Origin: Heterobilharzia americana
Lineage: Eukaryota; Platyhelminthes; Trematoda; Strigeidida; Schistosomatidae
Direction of reading: 5' to 3'
Length of the DNA stretch: 64,000 nt
NCBI GenBank assembly: GCA_944470555.2
Contig: OX104134.1
Coordinates: 109,610,701 to 109,674,700, forward strand
Shown here: in pieces, positions 12,821 to 26,019 of the stretch
How the letters are laid out: every line of letters starts with the position of its first letter
Numbering within the stretch: position 1 is the first letter of the stretch
Translations under genes and position numbers: made by a program
Notes under the pieces: model-generated
The model's input: only the letters and a program-made list of their open reading frames with translations
What the model was told of the DNA's origin: nothing
Databases searched by the model: none

Positions 12821-12954
12821 AATCAAGCTAAACTTTGCTTTCTATCTTGTCACGTTAAATTTGCTATTACATTGAACGATCACTTAAGAATAACCAATTT
12901 TATGTTGTCTAGCCCCAAGCGCCAACCGGATTCTGTCGATCATTTTGGAAAGTG

Positions 12955-13150
12955 TATCTTATCCAGCCCTACAAGGAGTCAGTCAGGGCTGGAAACCCTC
13001 AGCGATAACATCGCTGATTCCAACACTGGGTGATTTGGGTTCAAATCTTATAGGGGATATTAGTTCTCTCGAGGTTGCAGCTATCCTTTGCTGAAGAGAA
13101 CCAACAAGCACAAAACCTTTGCCCTGGGTTTGGTGTCGGTTGCTTCAAGT
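12955..13150 (+). repeat. Group B tRNA-derived short repeat
   Basis: Contains ACACTGGGTGATTTGGGTTCAAATC, whose GGTTCAAATC fits a pol III B box, followed by a tail with GAGGTTGCAG and CAAGCACAAAACC shared with copies at 14.2, 24.8 and 37.2 kb. Boundaries are approximate. It faces the oppositely oriented copy at 14,165-14,360 tail to tail. Confidence 0.6.
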
Positions 13151-14164
13151 AACTAACATGCATAACTTTTCCCTTAACAGGCAAAACGCTGTATAGTGTT
13201 TTTCGACTGGTACATGACTGATGTTATGTACAGTAGAACAATTTATCTGGTCCAACTATATGTAAGGGCAGAAAAGTTGATGTCTGTTTGTTTTTTTCTT
13301 CACGACAAATAAATTATACACTCCAGTTTGAAGTGAAATAGTAAGAGCGCTTATCTCCCTTTAGATTCATAAACAGTCTTCACGTTATGAAAGTTCGAGA
13401 TAAAAATGGAGTAGGAATTTATTGTTATCCAAGAACCAACATGAAACTTTCATTTTGTTGAATATGATTAAGGTATAGCGGTATTATTTTAAGGCTCAAA
13501 ATCATGAATGCTATATTATGCATACAATAGATAATTCACAGCACCTAGAGAATAATACTCACAAATCAATGGAAAGTACTTTTTTTAAAATTATGTAAAA
13601 CTTTATTTACCATTTTTAACAACAGAATTTTGTTATTCTGTACGTCGGTGTATATGTGTAAGTCAAAATAGATTCACAACAAATTAACACATATAACTGA
13701 CCGAACTACTAAACGTAATTATGCAACAGAGTAACAAGTTTTGTGACAATTTCGACGAAAAAGAAGTCATTTGTCTGACTTTGTTTGGGTTCAGTAACGC
13801 TTCATTAGACAGACCTATAATTCTCTATCAGATTCGGTATACATTTTTTGACTAACGAAAAAGATAATTAATTTGCTTCTGAAAACCATATAACGAGTTT
13901 ATATGATTTTATCTAAAGTCATCAATTATAACAACAGAATCAACCTAGTTGTTGTTACGAAACAGATTTTTCCTTATATCGATTAACTGTATGTGGTCCG
14001 GAGAGCTGAAAAAGATCACTTCACCAATGAGACCGAGGAAAATAAAAAACACAGTGCTTATGCACGTAATGAGGAAGAAGTCAAGGTATGTAGAAAAGGA
14101 CTGATTTCTTAAAAATGTCATACTAAGATACGTCACCAATCTAAGAAAAAACATGTATTATCTT
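13151..14164. other. AT-rich non-coding stretch with a weak exon candidate
   Basis: Mostly featureless. On minus, 13,945-14,143 is an open stretch ending in a stop, just downstream of a TTTTTTCTTAG acceptor-like sequence. It includes a hydrophobic run of about 25 residues, and an AATAAA lies near 13,603 on that strand. On plus, the same bases hold an acidic open stretch ending at a GTATGT donor-like site at about 14,095. Only one of these could be real, and neither exceeds what chance gives in this window. Not called as a gene. Confidence 0.35.
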
Positions 14165-14360
14165 GGACAATAAGATATGTTAGCTGGATGGGGGCTGTCA
14201 GCAGGAAGCACTGGACCTAGGTTTCGTGCTTCCCAGCACTGGTCAGTAAAGCGTATCTGCAACCTCTACGGAATTAATGTCCCACCTGAGATCCAGACCT
14301 GAGTCACCCAGAGCTCCTGTCAAGGACGTTACCACTGAGCTATTCGGGTCGCTACTATAC
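14165..14360 (-). repeat. Group B tRNA-derived short repeat
   Basis: Minus-strand copy with the best tRNA-like head of this group: GCGACCCGAATAGCTCAGTGG and following bases look like a tRNA 5' half with A box. A degenerate B box (GGTCTGGATCTC) follows, then the group tail (GAAGCACGAAACCTAGGTCC) and TGCTTCCTGCTGACAGCC near 14,190. Probably a retroposed, transcriptionally dead copy. Confidence 0.7.
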
Positions 14361-16215
14361 TCTTGTAAGAATGGTTTAGATGCACTGACTTTTCACTGCA
14401 GAGTTACCAACTTCATGTTATTTATTTCTCAGTTCTGATCGAGTTCTACTAGACATTTTGAAATATCACCACCAGAATAGGCAGCCAAGCGTCGCGATGA
14501 AATGTGATTGATATTTTATATATTATAATAAGATCTCTCACATTTTAAGATTCAGTAAACTAGTTATACTAATTTTTGTGCTAGAAACTGAAAGATGAAG
14601 TTTTGCGGAATATCATTCAGTAAAAAGATCTTCATGGAAAGATTGAAACTTTTGGGAATAATGCAAAATATTTGTTCATTTTGTTATTTGTCCTAATATA
14701 CTGTGCTATACTATACTAGGTCAAGTAGCACCAAAGCCAACTCTATATACAGTCCTTAAGAAAAGTGTCGATATCACTCTACCATAGAGACAGGAGTTGA
14801 ATAGTATCATTCTGAGACGTTGGCTGACATCAGCCACTAAGAAAACATATTACGCGGCAAACCTATCATTGTGGAGAAAACAAAACACATGCTTCACCAA
14901 AAACCTAAACAATGCATCAATGATTACGTCAAATCCCATAGTGCTGACCAGTTTACATGTGTGTGGTCACACGTGCATAGGGAGGAGTAATCGAGTCATG
15001 TAGTTAAGGGTGGAAGAACATGTGCCTAAATGGCTTCAAAAACAAATGGAGTGTGAAACAGTGATAAACGCTGGTTGGAGACGACCCTTTTCATCTATAG
15101 CTAAACATATCATACAAATAAATCACAAAGTTAATGTTCAAACAGCTTTCAAACAAAGCTTAAACAGAAACAGTCAGGGACTTATTCTGAGATTTGCGGA
15201 AGCCATAGCCATACACAAATTTAAACCACTTTTATATGTACAAAAACAGTTTGTTATTACACTAAACCTACTTTGGTAAACCTTATTTTGTTACCAAGAT
15301 TAGGATCAACTATGTCACTTCCCGTTTGTTCTCATCTTTCTTAATTTCAATCTATTGTGTTAATTGTTGTATCTGTCCCCACACTCCTCGGTTTAATATA
15401 TATTGACTTGACAAGACCCTTAGTTTTCAATTTACTTGGTGACGTGAAGACCAGGTCAAGCCACATTTACTTCAATCTTCTAGCATTGATAAAACTGACT
15501 CTAGCTCTACACTTTATCATCAAGCGTAACATATCTATGATTCTGTAACCTACTTGTTCAACCTTCAGTTATTTTATCATGAATTTAAACACCGGGATAC
15601 TGTTTTGCTTTGTGGGTACATTTGTGCACCTTTTTTGTGGCAAACAACATATGACACAAGCTCATGAATTTCTTTCATGAACTCAAAACGTCCTATACAC
15701 AGTACTCCACTTATTCCTATCTACATAACTACAAATTTTCAATTAGTTGTGGATATCTAACTTCAGCTAATTATTTTAGAGAAACAGATACTACGGCTAA
15801 CTAACGAGAGTAATTCGAAGATAATTCTGTATATAGTATTTAAGTAACCAGATAGTTTTTTTTCAAAATGAGTCTCAATTCATCCCGTGAACTTCATTGA
15901 CACATCATATCGGCTGCGCAAGCTTGGTCACACAAGATATGTCAAAATTCATTTCATCATCGTCTACCCCCTTAACATGTACCTTCAAAGGGGAGAAGTA
16001 TAATAAATCTCAATATTTTTAGAAGAGTCGGTGAAATGCATAGTTACACACCGAAACAACTGAAAACATTTTCTTGACAAAGATTTATTACAGCAGTTGT
16101 TTGGTTTTTCAACAAGTATAACTCTTGAGTAGTTTTAGAATAATTGTAACCATTACCACTTATTCACAAAATAGTTTAAGAAGACTAAGATTTATGAAAT
16201 TCTTGTGTGGAGTTG
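14361..16215. other. AT-rich non-coding stretch
   Basis: No gene is recognised. Adjacent open frames at 14,797-15,279 (+) total about 150 codons in one frame family but show no motif, start context or splice signals that convince me. Confidence 0.45.
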
Positions 16216-16216
16216 A

Positions 16217-16488
16217 AAGCGGTGGGGCAAACCAAGTAGAAAGTCAGAACAGGCACTCAGTACCACATTGGATAAAGACCGTGCGATGTTGTGAACTGGC
16301 AAAAGTAGGAAAATGTGGATCATTGGATTCTGACCTATTGGTAAGGTGCTTACCACGAAGGCTTAAGATTCTGGGTTTGATCGCTGGTGAAGTAATGAGT
16401 GTGCAGTGCTGTGGAATTCTATAACAGGACGAGAAAGCTGTTCAGTACTTTCAGGCTTTATGTGGTTCTCTAACTGATTCGTGGTGAA
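16217..16488 (+). repeat. Group C tRNA-like short repeat
   Basis: Begins near GGTGGGGCAAACCAAGTAG and carries a tRNA-like middle (TTGGTAAGGTGCTTACC, then TTCTGGGTTTGATCGCTGG, a B-box relative). The tail is GAAAGCTGTTCAGTACTTTCAGG followed by GGTTCTCTAACTGATTCGTGG. The order (unrelated head, tRNA-like middle, conserved tail) is shared with copies at 20.5, 23.7 and 27.7 kb. Confidence 0.65.
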
Positions 16489-19400
16489 TGCCAGTTTAAA
16501 ACAGATAAATAAATCCCTACAAACCTGCAGGTTGCATTAAGTAGTTTGTAGAGGAACAAACTACAAAAACTTTGCATCATTAAGTGACATGGGTCGGGAA
16601 GTGTCATTATAGCTAATGTATTCAAAAATGGTAAACGACTATATGTAGACAACAAATCCAACCTTATTTATGATCTCTACCTCAAACAATTAAATAGGTA
16701 GCAGTATTCTACACATACAATTAAAACATATCAGTACATTTTGCTCAAATAAAGAGGACTTGATTTCTGTGCTCAGTAGACAGTTGATGTCCATCTGACT
16801 TCAGTAGTTCAGTGCGTATTTTTATGTTACAACACTTAGTTTTTTTTGAATGCTCACAATATTTTATAAAAGATATTTGCAAGGGAATTCGATTTACCTA
16901 ATGAGTAGATAGCTTCGGTAAACCTACTGTTTTGACATACTGTACTTCATACATCTAGTGCTACTGTAATTGGCGTTGCTGATCAGAATGGGTATAAGTA
17001 GTACATGTTGAGAGGAAGGCAGAAATCATAGGAAATTACCAGCAATGAGTAAAGATTCTGCTCAGAGAAACACAAGATACAATACGGGCGCATTAAGAGC
17101 AAATAGAAGTAGAAAGGGACAAGAAGCATATTATGCAAATGACTGTCTTAGTTCAACGTGTACCATATTTTATGACTACTGTACAAGATGTCAGTAATAA
17201 ACGTTCTTTCTTTCTACCCCGTCTTGTCGTTTTCTACACTACTACGCATGATAACTATTCAGGTGGACAGTCTTTTTTACTTTTCGAGCAAACTTAGCTA
17301 ATATTTGACTAAGATAGTATAGAAATACTTTGAGTGATCATTATTTCATAGCAGTAACACGGAAATTCTCTGTTGAGAAACCCATCATAAGGTGTGAGTA
17401 ACTTAATGCTCCGGGTAGTCTATGAAAATCAGTTGGTCAACCTATTTCTATTACTTTATTTCAAAAGTTGTTGCAAATGTATATAAAACAACAAGGACAA
17501 AGTATTAACTCAGTAACATAAGTCAACAATATTAGTACACTATTCCGACGGGTACTTATCATCGTAGCTTATAACTTGAACTTATTGATGTCGAATAAGT
17601 TATTGACTTAATAGTGTTATGAGCTGTAAGTCCTTCTTGATAAGTTATTTGGTAAATAATACTATATCACTGCATGTTGTGTAAAATAGACTAATCTAAT
17701 ATGAAACAACATCCTACCACAGTCCCTGAATTCTTTATTTACATAATGAATCGTCAAAGAATCAGCACTGATAATTTTCACTGGAGAAGTGAATTATTTT
17801 TACGAACTCCAAACAAGAGACAAAACATTTATCTTTAAAAGGCATTTCATCACCCATTTGACGAAATTTTAGAACGACTTAGTCAATATTCTACTAGGGC
17901 AGTGACTTGTCGTGAGTTTTTGAGTTTGACTGGTATTCCCAAAAAGTTTTTGAATCCTTTTTAGGAAATTAAATTTTTTTAATGTAGAAGCTCTAATGTT
18001 CACGATATGAGACTATAACACGTGGAAAGTTGTAGATAGTTGGCAAACCAATGGATTCGGATCAAATCCACCCATCAGTGAATGAAGTTACTCAGCAAAT
18101 GGTTATAGCTCCTTCAGATTGCAAGATAGTGTAAAATGCCCTGCTCACTAAAAGTTCCCATTTCTGATTGCGTCATTAAATTGACGGTTTATTTTCTTAG
18201 GTTGTGAATTTGTAGGAAATAAATTGCTCACTCGATGATGCTATGACTAATTGAGCCAATCAACTGTATAATTCAAGCCTTAGTTAAAACCTTAAAAATA
18301 AAAATAGAATCATGCTCACGCTGCTAATAATTATCCTTTACCACGCTAAATGTAATTTCAGTCGTCCCCAATAAAACTGAACTAGGAGCATTTGCAAGTA
18401 TTCGGAAAAATATTTATATCTCAATATGTTTTTTCCATATATTTGTTTTCGTTTTAGTGGGGAGAAATAAACAACATTTCTCCATTATTATTTTTCGTTT
18501 CTTTCCTCACCATTCAAATACATGAGAACAGAAGAAATTACTCAAGAGTTAATCGTCATTGGTTTATTGGGGTTGTGAACAGAGTTGATTCGATTTATTG
18601 AAACAATCAATAAAGAACTTCATTCACTGTGAAACAGCTGGAACAAGTGAAACAAAGTAAGATGTTTTAGTAACTTTATTTCATTTTATTTTTATACAAG
18701 TGAAATAATCCTCTAAAAACAATATGCAAAAACATTTGTCACAGTACTGAACATTACAAATTTACGTATCCGTCAGTTTTTGAGGAATCAATCATATTAA
18801 GGAATGAAAATGGATTTCCTTATGTAGAGGGAGGACGCATTGAAAAGTAGACAGTTAAAAAACAAATGATTTCAGAAAACTTGATGATAAAAGTACTAGA
18901 TACACACACACGCCTACAAAGTCAAAATAAGCTTTTCAACAGTCTTAAACATCTGTCAAACTAAAAGTACAGTAACCGTTGTCGTTTTGCTAAGATGAAG
19001 AGAGCCATAAGATACACATAATGTAAATGGTAAATCACATTAGTTAGTTTCAGTTACTTCACGAACGTTTGTTTCATAACTTTACACAAAGATATTCTTT
19101 TTGCATTCTACCCAAAGTTAAACATTAGGTTTCTGTTCACCTAATATCATTCTGTCGTAAGAATAAAGCACAGAATTCCATTGAAAGTCATTTTCAAAAG
19201 TGTTGTCGCCTCTGCATTAATAATTTTCGCCAGTGATACACGTAGGTTTTTCAATCGTTTATTGTTTATACTGAAGTAAATAAATATTTCTTAGGCTGAC
19301 TTAACAACTGAAATAAGTCATGAACTGATTTTCCATTGAGAAACGAAAATTGCGTTTCCCCCATTAGTAGAAAGTTTTGCCTAAAATTCAGTCAACAAAC

Positions 19401-19528
19401 ATGAGCTTTTGCTTCTAAAACAGAAGTTGCATAAAAGTTCAAGTTTCAATGAAACAAATCAAAAGTAAGTAAATCAGTATGCACGCAAGTGCAATTAAAT
19501 TATCTCATAAATATAGTTCCGATGATAA
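16489..19528. other. AT-rich non-coding stretch
   Basis: No gene, RNA gene or recognised mobile element on either strand. Open frames are all short. Confidence 0.5.
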
Positions 19529-19922
19529 ACTTGAACAAAGTAGGAACAAATACATTTGCAGAATAAAATGAGCTCATTTTGTTCCACAATCTTTCATCAC
19601 CTGTAAACACCCTACCAATGAAATAAAATATTTTTAGTAACGATAAAATATCATACTTTAAACGTGTAGAAATAAATGAACATCTGGAATCCAGGATTAA
19701 TAATCACAAACCTTAGTCAAGATCAATGGCAATTTATATCTGATAAGATAGAAAATTCTGGAGCTGTGGAAAAGAGGTGACAACAGACAGACAGGAGCGT
19801 AAACGAAGGAGTTGTTAAAGAGCCAGTAGGTAACTTAATTACATGGAAAAACCTTAGGTTGAGTGATTAACAGTTAGCAAGTAATTAATAAAGAGACTAT
19901 GCAATCAGAAAAGCAAAACTAA

Positions 19923-19964
<42 letters not shown>

Positions 19965-20246
19965 TGAAAGTTACATACATTTACCAAGGTAAAGAAAGGT
20001 TAATTACAGATTCCTTCTGAGTCATAGGTCAACAAATTGCATTTATCTCGATTAAAGTTTGTGATTATCAATCCTAGATTTCAGATCTTCATTTATTTCT
20101 ACATGTATAAAGTATACTATTTTATTGTTACTAAAAATATTTCATTTCATTGGTAGGCTGTTTTCAGCTGATGAAAGGCAGTGGAATAAAATGAGCTCAT
20201 ATTATTCTGCAAATGTCCCTGTTCTTGATTGTTCAAACTGAATACT
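19529..20246. repeat. Long inverted repeat, arms of about 215 bp
   Basis: The left arm (about 19,529-19,742) and right arm (about 20,025-20,246) are reverse complements at roughly 80% identity by eye. Examples are CATTTGCAGAATAA, CCTACCAATGAAAT and AAATATTTTTAGTAAC in both. The spacer of about 280 bp holds a 39-bp TA run. There is no open frame of note and no recognisable transposase. The structure could be a fold-back or MITE-like element, or two copies of one short repeat inserted in opposite directions. Transcribed RNA from it could form a long hairpin. Confidence 0.85.
19924..19962. repeat. (TA)n microsatellite, about 39 bp, in the spacer of the inverted repeat
   Basis: A perfect alternating run. 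Its place near the centre of an inverted repeat suggests possible cruciform extrusion or slippage, although TA runs are common in this genome. Confidence 0.97.
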
Positions 20247-20504
20247 GACCCATTTTGTAGGCTTTCCAGTAGTTATTGATCTCCCAGGTTTTTTTCTCAT
20301 AGACTGACATCGATCGGATAGTTACTGAAACCCGTGTGCAGTGAGTGGATAGCCTTTTCTTCCTGGTATGAGTTTCAAATCTGTGCGCATCCACAGCCCT
20401 TCAGTCGATCAACTTAAGATCGATAAATGTGCACAGGTCTCCTAATTGAATTGTCGCTTAGGGCTAATTCTTAACTCGTTTTGAGATGAAATTTCCTGAA
20501 TTTC

Positions 20505-20795
20505 CAATAAGAAGATGTAGTAGTTGTCGCAAACCAGTTGGGACGTAGATGATGGCATCGGAGAAAGGTCGCTCTATATTGCGAACTGGAATACTTCCTA
20601 AAATATGTATCGGTCAATTCCAACCAAGTCGCTCAATGGTAACATGCTGTCCATAGAATCTGTGGTTCCTGTTTTCAACATCTGACGGGGTCTTAGGTGA
20701 ACCCCGCTCAGTATACCCGGACTTGGACGAAACAGCTGTGCAGTGCTCTCAGGTTTTCAGGGGTTCGCCAGCTGACATCAGTTCATGATGCATAT
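20505..20795 (+). repeat. Group C tRNA-like short repeat
   Basis: Head TTTCCAATAAGAAG and ACCAGTTGGGACG match the head of the 27.7-kb copy. The middle CGCTCAATGGTAACATGCTG is A-box-like. The tail is CAGCTGTGCAGTGCTCTCAGG. It is diverged from the other copies and has no coding potential. Confidence 0.6.
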
Positions 20796-23480
20796 CAACT
20801 TCAAATAATGATTATGAGCACTTATTTGAGCAATGGAGCATTTTGGAACCACGTCTGGTGTACTACTGCATGGTTGTAGACAGTCGAAAGAACCAGTTCT
20901 GGCAGTTCTCAGTCTAAACTAAGAACACCATCTGCTTAGGTTTCGTTGGAAAGTTTCGACGGACTTGACACTGCGGTTGCGGATAAATCTGACAGATGAA
21001 TTTTCAAAAGCACGAAACCAATTTTCAAAGTCTTCTGCAGACTGCCTTAAATTGCGTTGCATGAAGCATAGTGGACAAAAGTAACAAGTCACATAGTCTG
21101 ATGGTCGTGTTTTAGAGATGATTGATAAAATTCAATGAGCCCTTGGAACAGAAAAATATGGTTTTACCTACTGTGTAGTGGTTATTTTTAAAAATAAGCT
21201 TTTTTTAATTTAAGCGACACAATATGTTCATATACTTCAGGGATTGCATTACTACTCACTAATGTGCTGATTCACTAAACGACTAAAATATTTATCCCAA
21301 CTTGCTTACGTGTATTTTCCATTATTGTGTATTCGTATGCGTAGGAATCTCTGTAAGATGAAATGATAAAAACAAATGGAGTGTTTATAAGGCGCCTAAC
21401 AGTTTTGTAAATAAAGAATAAACTGAGCTTAACTGATTAAACACAAGTGTCTTGTCAGCCTAGAATTAGTTTTGAAATGGCTAGACAGTAAAATAAATTA
21501 AATAACTTTCTCAGGAAAATTCCTAATTACCGAAAACAAGTATAAACTTTCTCATAAAGTTTTATTGTTTATTGTATCAATCTGAATGATCGAAACTAAT
21601 GAATATCTATGTTGTGCTTCGTTTCGTAAACAATGCAGCGAGGACGTTCTATGCATTTAGAATCTGAATCATTTCCAGTTGAATGGAGTCAGTCAATTTT
21701 TCCCCTTGGAGTCGTCTAAAAACAGTAACTATTTAGTTTGGTTACTTCTTTCTACAGCATATTTGACCGATAGAATTAAGTGGGTGGTTATCAAAGATCT
21801 TTAGTCAGTAACACCAACTAGTCACAACAAGCTGACCTAGTTAATCTTAGAACACATTAAAGACTGACTGATTATGATCAGTTGCCAAAGTGTAGCTGTC
21901 TGTATCAATGAAGGGTAAAAAAACTCTAAAAGTGAATTCTGAGTTACTGATGCAGCGTTTCCACAACATTCGGCTTGTACTGCGAAGGCATAGGTGGTCA
22001 AACCCCTGATTCCTGCTTATATCTTCCGCTTATGATAGTCATGTTTGACAGACACATGGTGTAACTGAGTTAAGTGGAGTACAGTACACTCAACTTTAAC
22101 GGATATTCAAGTATCATTCCGGCAGCATAGATAGATTAGGTTGGCAAACTTCAAGCAAGCCTTGTATGAATGCAGATATTTCATTGGTCACTGACACATC
22201 AAGGCTGGTCTGACTTTCTTAATAAGCAAAGTGATCAACATATTCTACCATTTCACTTCTTGTTGTTACATAAATTATCAACACACATAAGTTATACAGC
22301 ATTAATTCTCATTTGAATGGTGAGAAATGGATCCCCAACTTTCCAAACTTGCCAGTTCAGATGTGCAAAAGACTCTGCATCTCGTAAACATCTTTCGGAA
22401 CATTACACGGAATTAACAACATAAATTCCCGTGTAAAAGAGCGTGGAGAGGGAGGCCTGCATAAGAACATCGGTGGCATAAGTAAGTAAGGATGGAGAAG
22501 GTGAACATATCTGATGAACTTTAGTTGACGAATACAACATGCGTAATACCTCAACATAGGCTCTAACACACCCTTGGAGGTTTGAATACAAATACTTCCA
22601 CAAGCTTACGCAAACATTTAAGTATGTGTGTAGTTTGGTCAAGCTGGAGTGGTTCAAACTCATTCCTGATAAGGTTTTCAAATTGAGAATGTAATCTGTC
22701 CCAAAGTATATTATATTGATTCAACTCACTAGTGACTCAAACCTTTTTTGGCCGTTTTCAACATATTCAAACAAATAAATCTTCTACATGACTCAGTCAT
22801 AACTCGGGTATTGCTGACATTGTTATTACTCTTCACAAAGAAATAATCCCTTCTGTTGCAAGTAGTATGGTTCTTGAAAGGAAGTCATATTAAATTTTCA
22901 ATTGCCTTCAGTAATTTAAAAGGTTTCATTCTGTTTTAAAAACAATAGTCACCTTAGTGAACATATACTTTCACTAACTTCTCGAACTTATTCAAAGTGC
23001 TAGTCTTGCTAAAACAAAACATCCATAAATTTTATACCACTCTCTTTGAGGATAACTGCCTTAAATAAGTCTATCATGGTTGCTTTCTCAGTTAAAGTAA
23101 CTAACTTAGACAAATGATATGCAGTAATTTGATACAGCTGAACGAAGTCTCCGTTTCACTCTCGTTTTTGATGGTTATTATTAAAGTAATTGAAAAGAGT
23201 AAACTGGGATGCTCACAAAATGACATTTGTTTTCTGAAATTTGGACCTGATTACAGGCAATTCAAAGTACATAAGAATATCGTAAGTCAAACGTTTTTGA
23301 TTATGTTAGCATGAATTATCCTTGAAAAATAATTTCATGACGTGCTAAAAGACAGATGAAAGAGTTATTGATTTGAAAACTGGAGAATCCAATGCATGAT
23401 TTTCTTTATCAACTGCTTGAAATCACAAATATAAACTTCAAAAAATAAATGTCATTTTTAGAAGTTTATGAGGAGTTAGT
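20796..23480. other. AT-rich non-coding stretch
   Basis: No gene is recognised. Two overlapping minus-strand frames of 70 and 92 codons at 22,357-22,681 lie in a less AT-rich patch that may be an old repeat. I see no protein motif in either. Confidence 0.45.
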
Positions 23481-23612
23481 GACACCTTTTTCATCCTAGT
23501 ATTGAAATACTTATCTGTGTAAACCCAGGATCTCGCTTTGGATCGAACCCAGAACTTTCAGCTTCCGTGACCATCAAGTTATCATTGAGCTAATCGGTCG
23601 ATACCACATTTT
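23481..23612 (-). repeat. Group C tRNA-like short repeat, partial
   Basis: On the minus strand: tRNA-like GGTTCTGGGTTCGATCC-type segment (near 23,540-23,565) followed by CAATACTAGGATGAAAAAGG. The 3' tail is lost. It lies about 85 bp from a plus-strand copy, with the heads facing each other. Confidence 0.65.
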
Positions 23613-23696
23613 CCTGCTTCTGTCAGTTCCCAGCATAGTGCGGTCTTCACCCAGTACGTCTTTGATTACCTTCTTGGTTTTCTCCACCCTTCATGA

Positions 23697-23985
23697 CTTA
23701 TTATTAGAACTTCAGGTGGGGCACAGCAAGTCAAATGTGAAGACAGGTATTAAACGAAGGCGTAGGATGAAGGTCGCACTACATGGCGAGCTGAAAGAAG
23801 CAAGAAAACCTAGACCATGGGAATGCAACCCAGTGGCTCAATGTCAGCGTCTTGGCCGTGGAAGCTGAAGGTTCTGCGTTCACTCCCTGATAGTGTCATA
23901 GGTGCACACTACTGTTAAGTCCTATAATAGGATAAAAAAGCTGTCCAATGCTCCCAGGTTTGCAATGGTTCTCTAACTGATACCG
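23697..23985 (+). repeat. Group C tRNA-like short repeat
   Basis: Near-complete copy: head TTCAGGTGGGGCACAGCAAG, middle GTGGCTCAATGTCAGCG (A-box-like) and GGTTCTGCGTTCACTCC (degenerate B box), tail AAAAAAGCTGTCCAATGCTC and GGTTCTCTAACTGATACC. It forms the right half of a head-to-head pair with 23,481-23,612. Confidence 0.7.
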
Positions 23986-26015
23986 GTCCTTTATGAACAT
24001 TATCTTGAAACGTCATTTTATAGACTTAAATTATGTTCATAATAAATATGAACAGTTAATACATACTAGTATCACAGTGTGCATAACCTTCACATTTCTT
24101 CAGTCCATCCCAAACTCATCCAACTTTTAAACTTCATTTTTGTCCAACTTATAGGTGACTAATCACTGTTTAGTTTCGAAAGTGCTATGAGTAATTGCAT
24201 GATAAACTCAACACTATGTTGATTGAAATTGATAGTATTTAAGGCCACTCTGTGAACGTATATCACGTAACGTAAACTTCAGATATCATTGGTAATAACC
24301 ATTTTATGTTAACACGTGAAAGTTATTTCTTCTAATTTTGACTTAACACATAAATGCAATGTATGGTAGTTGGGGATGAGAAATATATTCAAACGTAAGC
24401 ATTTTCAACGTTCCTTTGACTATTCACCTACAAAATAAATCTGTTTTCGTTTAGTTTCTCATATACCAAATTGAAGGCTATATAATGAGCGAAAATAAAT
24501 ACTCCATTGCGATTGTATTCGTGAGTTGGCAATGGTGAGGTTCATTTCTAAGAAGCAAGATTTAGGAGTGACGTTTCCTGACAAGCAAAATTAAATACAA
24601 GTGCTTGACTGCGACGATCATGCTCAGATTTATTTCAAAGGTTTTAGTTGGAGACAATCAGCAGGAATCTTTCATTTAGTTTTTGTACTTGTTAGTACTT
24701 TTCATCATGGAACACCTCTAACGTCAAGGTAACATATGACAATGGCGCCGCAGTCAGAAGCGCTACCAAGTGACTTTTTAGAACAAAATTCTGGATCTCT
24801 TAGGTGAAAATGGTCCTCTTGAAGTTATACACGGTCTCTACTGACTGGTGTCAACAAGCACAAAACCTAGGTTCACGTCTACCTGCCTACTACCTTTAAC
24901 CAACTCACCTCACCGTTCTCTGAACTAACTGAGATCAATCAAAGTGTACAGACATCTTGAGTCTTCAAGTTTGCCAACTTTATCAAGAAACGATCAATCG
25001 AACTAGACCAGCACTCATGATTATAAAGTATGGGATACGCTACTCCCAACTGACCGATCTAAGTAAAAATTCTTTTCAGAAAAAGCTTGAATCATCAAAG
25101 TTGTATTAAATGAAAAATACTCGTCCTGCCTTTACCTCAACTGCAAGAGAAAATTACCTTTAAGTGTTCACTAACAGCGCCTGCAAGCTAGCTAAAGAAA
25201 ACATTCATTTTGCCACGACATTTGATATCGCCAGCTTTACGTACATATCTTCTAACCATATTTCAGGAGCATTATCGATAGGATTGATGACACCTTCATA
25301 TAGACTGATATGTCCTACACTGCTAATGGGACCCAAATTCTCTAAAACAAACCGCACAGTGAGCTTCACACACCCTAGAATCATTCCACTTGTCCCATGG
25401 GTTTTAATTTACTTCATAAAGTAGTATGGATTCCAAAAGTCATCATTCAGTTCAACACCATACTTTGCTGCATAATTTGACCGTATTCTAAAGGAGAAGT
25501 GTGAAGTATTAAAAATTCGGAATGCAAAGAAATCTGAGCTGGAAAACTCGTTATGTTCTAAATTAGTGTATAAACGCATTTGAGTAATAATCACATTTAT
25601 GTGATTAATTAAGGCCTACATATAGCTGACATTTCACCTAGGTATGAACAAGGCAAAAAAACTAATGAATATCCATGAAAGACAAAAAACGTTGGTCATA
25701 ACATCTGATTATTTTCAGTGTATTCTGAGAAAAAAGCTACATCGGTTTCATTTCTACAGATCAAGGATCCCAACCTCCTGTTTCCACTAAATAATTTGTG
25801 AACACAGCGGTTGAACGATTAACTAACTGATAAAATCAGCGTAGAACCTCAAACATAGGTGCATCCGCTCAAGTTGTCACTCTTCACAATAGTATACAAA
25901 TAGGTAGGAAAAGACTAATATCAAACTAGACAAAGGTGTGTGAAGAAAAAGCAATTGGAAAATAAAGATTAGTGCTAATACTTAGGCTTTAAAAGATGTC
26001 AAGAAGTGAATAAAT
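23986..26015. other. AT-rich stretch with one weak short repeat
   Basis: At about 24,810-24,905 the sequence CAACAAGCACAAAACCTAGG matches the tail of group B repeats, so a worn copy is likely there. A minus-strand open stretch at 25,428-25,504 sits between an acceptor-like CTCCTTTAG and a donor-like GTAAAT, but it stands alone and is not called as an exon. Confidence 0.45.
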
Positions 26016-26019
26016 TTAA

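Noticed and set aside
13945..14154. Possible last exon of a minus-strand membrane protein (acceptor TTTTTTCTTAG, hydrophobic run, downstream AATAAA)
   Set aside because: Length is within chance at this composition, the opposite strand holds an equally plausible exon-like stretch ending at GTATGT, and no neighbouring exons were found.
25428..25504. Possible internal minus-strand exon (between CTCCTTTAG and GTAAAT) encoding a polar peptide
   Set aside because: A single short segment with common splice-like signals; such patterns are expected many times by chance in 64 kb.
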